This document shows positions 36,402-44,092 of a stretch of 64,000 nt of DNA, piece after piece. The stretch is from Ignavibacteria bacterium RIFOXYC2_FULL_35_21 (GTDB lineage: Bacteria; Bacteroidota; Ignavibacteria; Kapaibacteriales; UBA2268), in NCBI GenBank assembly GCA_001804705.1, contig MHAY01000034.1:62001-126000 (forward strand), written 5' to 3'. Both the position numbers and the translations under genes were made by a program. How positions within the stretch are numbered: the first letter of the stretch is position 1; each line of letters opens with the position of its first letter. The notes under the pieces are model-generated. The model searched no databases. It saw nothing but the letters and a program-made list of their open reading frames with translations, and was not told the DNA's origin.

Positions 36402-36905
36402 TCAATTAATTCTTGAGTTTTTTTTAAATTCTTCCCTTTTTTTTATATCAGAACTTCTATGTTGAGGGCGAGGTTTTTTCAGTCTTAAATTCATTGATAA
36501 TAAGGTTAACCAAAGTGGCGTCTTAGTTATCTCCTTATTAAATACTAATAAAATTTCTTTTCTCAATCTCTGCAATGTCCAATGCACCTGTTTGCCATGC
36601 TTGTCTTTACTTGAAAGTATCCATTTCTTAATTTTGATTTTTTCTTTATCATTTAGTTTAGATGGATTATGCCCCCTGCTCTTGTTTTTGCAACCTTCAA
36701 TTCCATATGTGTTGTAATTCGATATCCACCTTAATAGTGTTGATCGTGATATATTGAATATTGTTGCTATTTCAGATTCTTTGTGGTTGAAAGCTGCCTT
36801 AATAGCTAATAATTTGACAACCAAATACGAATCTTTGATTTCTTTTAAATCCGAATTAACTAATTGAACAAGATCATTAGTCAATAATAATTTAGGTCTG
36901 CCCAT
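36402..36905 (-). CDS. IS630 transposase, first frame (HTH part)
   Basis: The frame encodes 167 residues with a helix-turn-helix DNA-binding region: KESEIATIFNISRSTLLRWI, YGIEGCKNKSRGHNPSKL and a second winged-helix-like segment. It ends at a TGA shortly after two A8 runs (complement of 36418-36425 and 36437-36444). A +1 shift, or transcription slippage that drops one A, at either run joins it to the catalytic frame and would give about 340 residues, the normal IS630 length. A -1 shift leads to a stop in both cases. Confidence 0.85.
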   Translation of the reverse strand: MGRPKLLLTNDLVQLVNSDLKEIKDSYLVVKLLAIKAAFNHKESEIATIFNISRSTLLRWISNYNTYGIEGCKNKSRGHNPSKLNDKEKIKIKKWILSSKDKHGKQVHWTLQRLRKEILLVFNKEITKTPLWLTLLSMNLRLKKPRPQHRSSDIKKREEFKKNSRIN

Positions 36906-37547
36906 ATTTGCACCATTATTAATTTAACATAGTGCAAATATAATTATAATTTGTCTTATTTCAAATAGGAAATGATATAATGGTTCTCCTGTTTTGAATA
37001 CATGGTGCCTGAGAAATGGACCAGCCGAATTTAATACGTTAAGGTCAACTTCAATGCCGACAGCCTTGTCGAGCTTTACCATATATTCGAGCAAATCAAA
37101 TCCTTCGGGTGGTTTTATGAAATGAACTGCAACATCAACATCCCTGAACTTTTCTTTATTGAGAATAGAGCCGAATGAAACTGCAAATTCAACGTTGAGG
37201 TCAGCTTCCAAAACGCTTTTCAATGATTCGGTTATATTTTTTGCTTTATCTGTCATATTAATTATATATTAATTTAAGAATAAGATGAAGAATTTTCTAT
37301 TTTATTTTACTAACAAATGAATAATCCATTCAAATACATGATATAAACATTACCCTAAGACTTCACCACACTCAGATTACAATATGATTTGTAAACTTGT
37401 AATCCGTTGCCCTGTAATTTAATTTAGAAAGTATAGTGTTTTGAAGTAAATGGAATGAAGGAGATATTGAAGGAAAACAGCCTCGTACCTCTTACTAAAA
37501 ATACAACGATTATGAACAATATGAAATAAATTTAGAAAGAATTACTT

Positions 37548-38813
37548 ATGGAAAATAGTTCATTTAATACTGATATTCTTGTGGTTGGAGCGGGAGTTTC
37601 AGGCATTTCTACTGCATTGGAAGCAGCGGAAACGGGTTTCACCGTTACACTTATTGAAAAAAATCCATACATTGGAGGCAGAGTTGCTCAGCTTAACCAA
37701 TACTTTCCAAAACTATGCCCACCGACCTGCGGCATGGAAATTAACATCCGAAGATTAAGAGATAATCCGAGAATCACACTATATACTCTTGCTGAAGTTA
37801 AGATAGTTTCAGGTGATTCAGGAAATTATAACGTTAAAGTCAAAGTAAATCCGAGATATGTAAACAACAAATGCACTAACTGCGGAGATTGTGCCACAGC
37901 CTGTACAGTAGAGAAAAGCAACGATTTCAATTTCGGTATGGATAAAACAAAAGCGATATATCTTCCATACAACAACTGCTACCCGATGAAATATGTACTC
38001 GATAAAAGCCTATGCAGCAGGGAAGAGCTTAATTTGATTATTGACTCATGCAAGTACAATGCAATAGATGTGAATGAAGAAGAAAGAGAATTAAACATAA
38101 ATGCAAAAGCGATTGTCTGGGCTTCGGGTTGGGACCCTTATGATGCAAAGAATCTGGATACATTAGGCTACGGTAAGTTTAAGGGTGTCGTTACAAATAT
38201 GATGCTCGAAAGGCTTGCTTCTCCAAGCGGGCCAACTTGTGGGAAAATTCAAATTCCTGGTTCAGATAAACCAATCGAGAAAGTTGCATTTGTTCAGTGT
38301 GCAGGCTCGCGTGACGAGAACCACCTTGAATACTGCTCTTCAGTCTGCTGCATGGCTTCACTCAAGCAGGCTAAGTACATAAGAGAGCAGTTACCCGATA
38401 CGGAAATTCACGTGTTTTATATTGACATTCGCTCACCTGGGCCTTTAGAAGATTTTTATACAAAAGTAAAGGATGATAGTAAGGTCTTTTTCCATAGAGG
38501 CAAGGTTGCAAAAGTAATTCAAGACCCAAGTTCCACACAATTAATAGTTGAAGCAGAAGATACGATGGCTGGTGAACTGAAACAATTGGCAGTTGACCTT
38601 GTTGTTCTGGCAACAGGAATGCAGCCGACAACATCCAAGAATGGATTTCCGGATAAATCGCTTCTCGATGAAAATGGATTTATCAGAACTGATGTTGAAA
38701 AATCAATAATCGGATGCGGAGTATGCACAGGTCCAAAGGAGGTGTCATCAGTCGTACAGGAATCAACAGGTGCGGCAATGAAAGCGCTCCACATTGTGAA
38801 AGGAGGGAACTGA
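37548..38813 (+). CDS. qmoA: QmoA-like FAD/iron-sulfur oxidoreductase (HdrA family)
   Basis: This is the flavin subunit of the quinone-interacting membrane-bound oxidoreductase type. The product is 421 residues. The N-terminal FAD site is ILVVGAGVSGISTALEAAE. The HdrA-type Cys block is FPKLCPPTCGMEINIRRL. A ferredoxin-like cluster site lies in KCTNCGDCATACTVEKS. VQCAGSRDENHLEYCSSVCC is present near residue 250. Qmo normally passes electrons between APS reductase and quinones. The start codon of qmoB follows immediately. aprBA and sat are not in the window. Confidence 0.88.
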   Translation: MENSSFNTDILVVGAGVSGISTALEAAETGFTVTLIEKNPYIGGRVAQLNQYFPKLCPPTCGMEINIRRLRDNPRITLYTLAEVKIVSGDSGNYNVKVKVNPRYVNNKCTNCGDCATACTVEKSNDFNFGMDKTKAIYLPYNNCYPMKYVLDKSLCSREELNLIIDSCKYNAIDVNEEERELNINAKAIVWASGWDPYDAKNLDTLGYGKFKGVVTNMMLERLASPSGPTCGKIQIPGSDKPIEKVAFVQCAGSRDENHLEYCSSVCCMASLKQAKYIREQLPDTEIHVFYIDIRSPGPLEDFYTKVKDDSKVFFHRGKVAKVIQDPSSTQLIVEAEDTMAGELKQLAVDLVVLATGMQPTTSKNGFPDKSLLDENGFIRTDVEKSIIGCGVCTGPKEVSSVVQESTGAAMKALHIVKGGN

Positions 38814-38814
38814 G

Positions 38815-41049
38815 ATGGCTATAGAAACAAAAGTCGGAATGTATTTATGCTCGGGATGTGAAATCGGAAATTCAGTTAATTGCCAGACGATTTGCGAAAC
38901 AGTTCAAAAAGAAACCAAAATCCCGGTATGCAAGCTCAACTCCTGCCTTTGCGGAGACATCGCAATCCAGGAAATAAAGAAAGATATTGAAACAGAAGGC
39001 TTAGACAGGGTTGTCATTGGTGCCTGCTCGCCAAGATACATGACAGATGTTTTCAAATTCGGCGAAAATGTTCTCGTTGACAGGGTGAATATCAGGGAGC
39101 ATGTAGTCTGGTCGCACAAGCCGAATGAAGAGGAAACGGACGCTCTCGCAAAAGATTACCTGAAAATGGGTATCGTTAAAATGCAAAACTCAGCTATACC
39201 CGAACCGACGATTCTCGATATAAACGACACTGTGATGGTAGTTGGAGGCGGTGTTACGGGAATGAATGCTGCACTCTCATCAGCCAAGGCGGGATATAAT
39301 GTAGTTCTTGTCGAAAAGGAAAAAGAACTTGGCGGCTTTTATAAGAAGCTATATAAATTGACTCCACGAAAAGCTCCTTATTCTGAACTTGAATTAAATC
39401 CATGTGATGATTTGATTGCAGAAGTAATGTCATACGATAAAATCAAAGTCATGACTAACTGCACATTGGAAGAGACTGCCGGACAGCCGGGAGCTTTCAA
39501 TGTTACAGCAAAAATTAATGGCGATATACAAAACTTCGTTGTCGGTACAATCATACAGGCGACAGGCTGGAAGCCTTACGAACCCGAGAAGCTCTCATAT
39601 CTCGGCTATGGCTCTTCGAAAAATATTTTAACAAATGTCGAATTTGAGGAATTGGCAAAAAATAATAAGCTGAAAAAACCAAGTGATAATACTGATATTA
39701 AGAGCATTGTTTTTATTCAATGCGCAGGTTCACGAGACCCGGAACATCTTCCCTATTGCTCTTCAATTTGCTGTATGACATCATTGAAGCAGGCATTATA
39801 TGTTCAGGAAAAATACCCGGATGCAAAAATATATATCATATATAAAGATATTCGCACACCTGCGAATTATGAATTGTTCTTAAAACATGTTCAAAACGAA
39901 GATACAATCTTCCTTACAAAAGGTGAGATTGCTGGTATAAATGTCAACAATGGAAGTATAGCTGTTGATGTTGACGACACATTCGTCGGTGAGAAGATAC
40001 GGATTCAAGCCGATATGGTGGTGCTCGCCGCAGGAATGGTACCTAACTCAGCGGCTGACAGAATTAAGACAGTTAAGAAAGCCGACAGCCCAACAGCAGA
40101 GGCTCAACCCACAGAAGAACAGCCTGTTGAAGTAGTAGAACCGGATTATTCTGTATTGAATTTGAAATACATCCAAGGGAAAGATTTACCGACATTGCAT
40201 TATGGCTTTCCCGATTCACACTACATCTGCTTCCCTTATGAAACAAGGCGTACAGGCATTTATGCCGCAGGTACAGTGCGTAATCCGATGGACATAGTTG
40301 CCTGCAAAAACGATGCACTTGGAGCATCGCTCAAGGCAATCCAGGTTCTCGAAAGCATTAGAAAAGGAGTTGCCGTCCATCCCAGGTCAGGCGACAAGAC
40401 TTATCCCGAATTCTTCTTCCAGAGATGTACTCAATGTAAGCGTTGTACTGAAGAATGTCCATTTGGAGCCTTAGAAGAAGACGCAAAAGGAACACCGATG
40501 CCGAACCCGAACAGGTGCCGCCGTTGCGGTATTTGCATGGGTGCATGTCCCGAAAGAATTATCAGTTTCAAGGATTATTCGGTGCAGATTGTTTCTGCTA
40601 TGATTAAATCAATTGATATGCCGGAAGAAGATGAGGAGAAGCCGAGAATCATAGCATTCCTCTGCGAAAACGATGCTTATCCTTCACTCGATATAGCCGC
40701 AAGAAAGAGAATGCTATATACACCGAACATCAGGGTAATTCCCGTTAGATGTCTCGGTTCGGTCAACACAAGCTGGATTGCAGATGCACTCTCCGCAGGA
40801 TTTGACGGTGCTATACTTGTCGGCTGTAAATACGGCGATGATTACCAGTGCCACTTCATACGCGGAAGCGAGCTTGCGAATATCAGGATGGAAAACGTTC
40901 AAGAGAAATTGAAACAGCTTGTATTGGAACCGGAGCGTGTGGAAATTCACACTCTTTCGATTGATGAATACGACCGTCTGCCTGATATATTCAACAAATT
41001 CGCCGAACTGATAGACGAGGTGGGGCCAAATCCGTATAAGGATTTGTAG
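38815..41049 (+). CDS. qmoB: QmoB-like FAD/iron-sulfur oxidoreductase with MvhD tail
   Basis: The product is 744 residues. The N-terminal Cys motif is YLCSGCEIGNSVNC. The FAD site is VMVVGGGVTGMNAALSSAKA. The HdrA repeat is IQCAGSRDPEHLPYCSSICC. Two [4Fe-4S] sites are CTQCKRCTEECPFGALEE and CRRCGICMGACPERIIS. The C-terminal MvhD-like domain (about residues 620-740) includes LVGCKYGDDYQCHFIRGSE. This matches QmoB rather than short HdrA. The third subunit QmoC (membrane b-type cytochrome with HdrC/E parts) is absent; the next gene is an antitoxin. Confidence 0.88.
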   Translation: MAIETKVGMYLCSGCEIGNSVNCQTICETVQKETKIPVCKLNSCLCGDIAIQEIKKDIETEGLDRVVIGACSPRYMTDVFKFGENVLVDRVNIREHVVWSHKPNEEETDALAKDYLKMGIVKMQNSAIPEPTILDINDTVMVVGGGVTGMNAALSSAKAGYNVVLVEKEKELGGFYKKLYKLTPRKAPYSELELNPCDDLIAEVMSYDKIKVMTNCTLEETAGQPGAFNVTAKINGDIQNFVVGTIIQATGWKPYEPEKLSYLGYGSSKNILTNVEFEELAKNNKLKKPSDNTDIKSIVFIQCAGSRDPEHLPYCSSICCMTSLKQALYVQEKYPDAKIYIIYKDIRTPANYELFLKHVQNEDTIFLTKGEIAGINVNNGSIAVDVDDTFVGEKIRIQADMVVLAAGMVPNSAADRIKTVKKADSPTAEAQPTEEQPVEVVEPDYSVLNLKYIQGKDLPTLHYGFPDSHYICFPYETRRTGIYAAGTVRNPMDIVACKNDALGASLKAIQVLESIRKGVAVHPRSGDKTYPEFFFQRCTQCKRCTEECPFGALEEDAKGTPMPNPNRCRRCGICMGACPERIISFKDYSVQIVSAMIKSIDMPEEDEEKPRIIAFLCENDAYPSLDIAARKRMLYTPNIRVIPVRCLGSVNTSWIADALSAGFDGAILVGCKYGDDYQCHFIRGSELANIRMENVQEKLKQLVLEPERVEIHTLSIDEYDRLPDIFNKFAELIDEVGPNPYKDL

Positions 41050-41126
41050 GTTCTCCAAAGTATAATAAAATAAAATATCGCTTTATCAGTTTTTAAGAAT
41101 TAGAATTTCAAATTTGGAGCTGTAAT

Positions 41127-41372
41127 ATGTTAATTGAATATATTGAAGAAGCATTGAACCTTGCACACTATGAAATAATTAATGATGAAGAACCATATTA
41201 TGGTGAAATCACTCAACTGCAAGGTGTATGGGCTACGGGTAAAACTTTGGAGGATTGCAGAAGGAATCTAAGAGATTCAGTCGAAGGCTGGATTATTGTT
41301 AGTTTGAATAAAAATATCGAATTACCAAAACTTAAAGATATTAATATTTATGAAATGGTTTCTGCTGTTTAA
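41127..41372 (+). CDS. HicB-family antitoxin (pair 1)
   Basis: The product is 81 residues with the HicB fold: EEPYYGEITQLQGVWATGKT and LEDCRRNLRDSVEGWIIVSL. These are degenerate-RNase-H-like sequences that bind the HicA toxin. The C-terminus is short. The stop overlaps the HicA start by one base. It is 77 nt after qmoB on the same strand, so read-through is possible. Confidence 0.87.
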   Translation: MLIEYIEEALNLAHYEIINDEEPYYGEITQLQGVWATGKTLEDCRRNLRDSVEGWIIVSLNKNIELPKLKDINIYEMVSAV

Positions 41373-41581
41373 TGAAACCAATATCCTACAAAGAATTTAT
41401 CAGAAGACTAAATAATTTTGGTTTTAATGGACCTTTCCCTGGCGGTAAACATCAATATATGATAAAAGGAAATATACGGCTTACAATCCCCAATCCACAT
41501 AGAAAAGAAATTAGTGTTGACCTATTAATAAGACTTCTCAGACAAGCAGGTATATTAAAAGAGGAATGGGAAAGTCATTAA
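41372..41581 (+). CDS. HicA-family mRNA interferase toxin (pair 1)
   Basis: The product is 69 residues with the double-stranded-RNA-binding-like HicA fold: SYKEFIRRLNNFGF, the conserved His in GPFPGGKHQYMIK (active-site position) and a C-terminal helix LLIRLLRQAGI. HicA toxins cleave mRNA. It is coupled to the HicB gene upstream. It ends one base before the tail of the opposing HicA gene, so the two pairs converge. Confidence 0.87.
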   Translation: MKPISYKEFIRRLNNFGFNGPFPGGKHQYMIKGNIRLTIPNPHRKEISVDLLIRLLRQAGILKEEWESH

Positions 41582-41582
41582 A

Positions 41583-41789
41583 TTATTCAATAAACATTTC
41601 ATTAATAATTAATCTATCCCAAGTTGTTTTTTTAATTACTAAAACCATTGTCTCCTTAATTTCCCTATGCCGTGGAACCGGTGCTTTTCTTCCATTATTT
41701 TGATTCATATAAATATCATGATTTGCACCATGCCTCTTCAAAAAGCATCCATTCTTTTCAAGTAAGCGTACAAGGTCACGATGCTTCAT
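41583..41789 (-). CDS. HicA-family toxin (pair 2)
   Basis: The product is 68 residues: KHRDLVRLLEKNGCFLKRHG, the active His in GANHDIYM, then VPRHREIKE. This is a more typical HicA than pair 1. The start overlaps the upstream HicB gene by 4 nt. It is convergent with HicA of pair 1 with a 1-nt gap, so the two transcripts would be antisense if either reads through. Confidence 0.87.
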   Translation of the reverse strand: MKHRDLVRLLEKNGCFLKRHGANHDIYMNQNNGRKAPVPRHREIKETMVLVIKKTTWDRLIINEMFIE

Positions 41790-41995
41790 ATTGTAAGTTC
41801 AAGTTCTTTGAAATCTTTATTCTTAAGCATCAAATCTTCCAACTCATCTTCCATCATCAACTGATACACTTCCTTAATATTCTCCTTCAATTCCTCGAGT
41901 GTGGGTGCCTGGCTGAATACTCCCGGCACTTCCAACAGTCTGCCGACATACCAGTCATCATCGAGCCAGTATTGTAATGTGTATTGTCTGTTCAT
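41786..41995 (-). CDS. HicB-family antitoxin (pair 2)
   Basis: This is a short HicB of about 69 residues from the ATG at 41995; the frame is open to 42007. YTLQYWLDDDWYVGRLLEVP and the LEELKENIKEVYQLMME helix match the HicB core. There is no C-terminal DNA-binding domain. The stop overlaps the HicA gene by 4 nt. Confidence 0.85.
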   Translation of the reverse strand: MNRQYTLQYWLDDDWYVGRLLEVPGVFSQAPTLEELKENIKEVYQLMMEDELEDLMLKNKDFKELELTI

Positions 41996-42126
41996 AATTG
42001 TTTCCAAATAAAAATTTAATTATATATCTAATTAACGAAATTTAAAAGAAATATTTTATATAATAAAATTGAATCAATATTTTGCTAAATTACATCCAAA
42101 ATAAATCAATATGAAAGGTAAATACT

Positions 42127-42372
42127 TTGGATGAATACGAATTCAAAATTCATTCTTTTGATTTGCTCGAAGAAAGAAAAATTCCTAAAGAATGGATTTT
42201 TAATACATTGAATTTACCTGATAAGATTGAATATAATGATGATAATACAGTACATTATATAAAAACAATATTAGAATTTGGAAATCGTTACTTAAGAGTG
42301 GTTGTAAATCCGGCTACAAAACCTAAAAAGATAATTACTTTTTTCTTTGACAGAAGGATAAAAGAAATATGA
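42127..42372 (+). CDS. DUF4258 protein, candidate toxin
   Basis: The product is 81 residues: FKIHSFDLLEERKIPKEWIF, then a beta-rich half ending in KPKKIITFFFDRRIKEI. This is the DUF4258 pattern (H..r...R.I....v...l) and is often paired with DUF2283. The start is a TTG at 42127 with AAAGG 8 nt upstream; no in-frame ATG is available. The stop overlaps the next gene as ATGA. A RelE-like or nuclease role has been suggested for such pairs and is not established. Confidence 0.72.
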   Translation: MDEYEFKIHSFDLLEERKIPKEWIFNTLNLPDKIEYNDDNTVHYIKTILEFGNRYLRVVVNPATKPKKIITFFFDRRIKEI

Positions 42373-42569
42373 AATTAAAAATTGACAAAGAAAGCGACGC
42401 ACTCTATTTTCGCCTCGATGAATCAACAATAGTTGAATCGGAGGAAGTAGAAAAAGGCGTAATATTAGATTACAATAAAGACGGGAAGGTTGTTGGAATC
42501 GAACTTTTGAAAATTAGTGAGAGTACTTCACCACAACAGTTGAAAAATCTCCAGTTTGAAACTGTGTAA
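42369..42569 (+). CDS. DUF2283 protein, candidate antitoxin
   Basis: The product is 66 residues: KIDKESDALYFRLDES, then EEVEKGVILDYNKDGKVVGI and ELLKISE, the full DUF2283 signature. Its ATG overlaps the stop of the DUF4258 gene. The small size, the 4-nt coupling and the neighbourhood of other toxin-antitoxin modules support an antitoxin role. Confidence 0.82.
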   Translation: MKLKIDKESDALYFRLDESTIVESEEVEKGVILDYNKDGKVVGIELLKISESTSPQQLKNLQFETV

Positions 42570-42702
42570 TTTAGATTATTCCTCATTAAAAAAACCACAT
42601 CAGATACAAAATTATCAACATGGGATTTTATTCTATTTGCCTTTCCTTATATTTGCACAAAACAATTCTTAAAATTTATAAAATATAAAATAAGGAAAAA
42701 TA

Positions 42703-43353
42703 ATGAGATTAATCTTTTTAGGCCCTCCCGGAGCGGGCAAAGGCACACAGGCAGAGAGAATTTGTAAAGACTATAATATCGTTCAGCTTTCGACAGGCGA
42801 TATACTTCGTGCAAACCGCAAGCAGGGAACCGAACTCGGCAGGAAAGCACAATCCTTCATGGATGCAGGTGAGCTTGTACCTGACCAGATTATTATTGAC
42901 ATGATAAAAGAAGAACTGAAAAAACCTGAATTAGTGAACGGATACATTCTCGACGGTTTCCCACGAACTGTGACTCAGGCAGAAGCACTCGGCAATCTTC
43001 TTACCGATATGGGACAAAAGCTCGATACTGTACTGATTCTCGATGTGCCAAGCGAGGAGCTTGTCAAACGTCTCACAGCAAGACGTACCTGCCGTACCTG
43101 CGGTAAATCATATCATCTAATTTATAATCCTCCGAAAAAAGAAGGTGTCTGTAATGTTGACGGAGGCGAACTTTACCAGCGGGATGACGACAAGGAGGAG
43201 CCTATCCGAAACCGCCTTAATGTGTATGAAAACCAGACTAAGCCATTGATTGAATATTACACAGCAAAAAACCTTGCTGACAACATCAACGGTCTTGGAA
43301 AGATTGACGAGATTTATTCAAGCATAAAGACTGTGCTGGACAGGTATAAATAA
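42703..43353 (+). CDS. adk: Adenylate kinase (zinc-lid type)
   Basis: The enzyme interconverts ATP + AMP and 2 ADP. The product is 216 residues. The P-loop is LGPPGAGKGTQ, followed by LSTGDILRA and YILDGFPRTVTQAE. The lid holds a zinc site: CRTCGKSYH then VCNVDGGE (Cys3-Asp type, as in many AT-rich and Gram-positive adk). It lies between toxin-antitoxin pairs on both sides. In many genomes adk sits with ribosomal protein or secY genes; that context is missing here. Confidence 0.96.
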   Translation: MRLIFLGPPGAGKGTQAERICKDYNIVQLSTGDILRANRKQGTELGRKAQSFMDAGELVPDQIIIDMIKEELKKPELVNGYILDGFPRTVTQAEALGNLLTDMGQKLDTVLILDVPSEELVKRLTARRTCRTCGKSYHLIYNPPKKEGVCNVDGGELYQRDDDKEEPIRNRLNVYENQTKPLIEYYTAKNLADNINGLGKIDEIYSSIKTVLDRYK

Positions 43354-43396
43354 AGATTTATAATAATGTCACACTGAGCCTGTCGAAGTGTAATAA

Positions 43397-43600
43397 TTAA
43401 GCCGATAGAGTTTTCGATAGTTTGATATTCTCTCTGATGATAGAATTAACAACATCCTGAATGTTTTTTTTCTTTTTCTCAGCGATGTTTTCTATAAAAG
43501 TTTTTACTTCAGGCTCAAGGTAAATAGGAATATTAAAAACTGCGTCTTTTTGATAGAATTTACCTCTTTCACCTTTTGAAAAATCATATTCTCTTTTCAT
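43397..43600 (-). CDS. BrnA-like antitoxin
   Basis: The product is 67 residues: KREYDFSKGERGKFYQKD, then FNIPIYLEPEVKTFIENIA, a ribbon-helix-helix-type antitoxin. BrnA proteins share the REYDFS.a.RG.fy start. It follows the toxin gene after 2 nt on the minus strand, the normal toxin-first order of BrnTA. Confidence 0.85.
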   Translation of the reverse strand: MKREYDFSKGERGKFYQKDAVFNIPIYLEPEVKTFIENIAEKKKKNIQDVVNSIIRENIKLSKTLSA

Positions 43601-43602
43601 TT

Positions 43603-43896
43603 TTATGTACCCTTATATTGTTTGATTTCAACTTTTGTTGCTTTTCTTGCAGAAATTATTCTGATATTAATATTCTCATCATCAATTTGATGAAAAGTAT
43701 GTATTACAACTAAAAGAATTCCGTTTGAGTCTATTCCCATAGTCATCCATCTATCTTCATTCAAACTATGTTCTTCATCAAATATTGACAACGCATTTGG
43801 GTCTCTTAATATTGTAGCTGCATTTTCAAACTTAATATTATGTTTGATAATGTTTTGTCTTGCTTTCTTAATATCCCATGAAAAATTGTAATTCAT
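43603..43896 (-). CDS. BrnT-like ribonuclease toxin
   Basis: The product is 97 residues with the RelE-like BrnT core: FSWDIKKARQNIIKHNIKFE, DPNALSIFDEEHSLNEDRW and INIRIISARKATKVE (the conserved IRIISARKA block). BrnT toxins cleave RNA. The pair is read toward adk, on the opposite strand. Confidence 0.9.
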   Translation of the reverse strand: MNYNFSWDIKKARQNIIKHNIKFENAATILRDPNALSIFDEEHSLNEDRWMTMGIDSNGILLVVIHTFHQIDDENINIRIISARKATKVEIKQYKGT

Positions 43897-44092
43897 TTAG
43901 CTCCATCAATACTCATATATCAAAACTAATGTTTAATCATTAATTCAACAAACATTTTATAATTAGTAATTTATCTAATATTTTTCATTTTTCCATTTTG
44001 CCATAATCATATATTTTTTAGATTGCAGTTTATATTTGCTGACAATTAGAAATAAATTGCAATCTAATTATAAACAATAAACAGGAAAACGC

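Larger units (their letters stand above)
35864..36977 (-). mobile_element. IS630-type insertion sequence
   Basis: The element is 1,114 bp with terminal inverted repeats of about 29 bp, three mismatches, both starting TATCATTTCCTA. It is flanked by TAA on both sides (35861-35863 and 36978-36980), consistent with TA-targeted insertion; the exact end is ambiguous by one base. The transposase stop codon lies inside the left repeat. The two transposase frames it carries are listed separately. The interrupted gene reads correctly when the element is removed, which confirms the ends. Confidence 0.88.
35771..37256 (-). pseudogene. MNT-type nucleotidyltransferase gene split by an IS element
   Basis: The 5' part (37256 down to 36978) encodes a MNT-family nucleotidyltransferase domain: VEFAVSFGSILNKEKFRDVD (GS-x9-DxD), GIEVDLNVLNSAGPF and GEPL. 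The frame then runs into the IS and ends with foreign residues at 36924. The missing 3' part lies on the other side of the IS at 35771-35863. It encodes FIRDFIKYADFRDRTIADYQ and then EYKYITGYK and a stop, the normal C-terminus of such proteins. Removing 35864-36977 and one TAA joins the halves in frame to a protein of about 122 residues. MNT proteins are usually antitoxins of HEPN toxins; no HEPN gene is adjacent. Confidence 0.85.

Noticed and set aside
41672-41977. 101-codon plus-strand frame
   Set aside because: It is antisense to the second HicAB pair, whose two coupled genes match known families.
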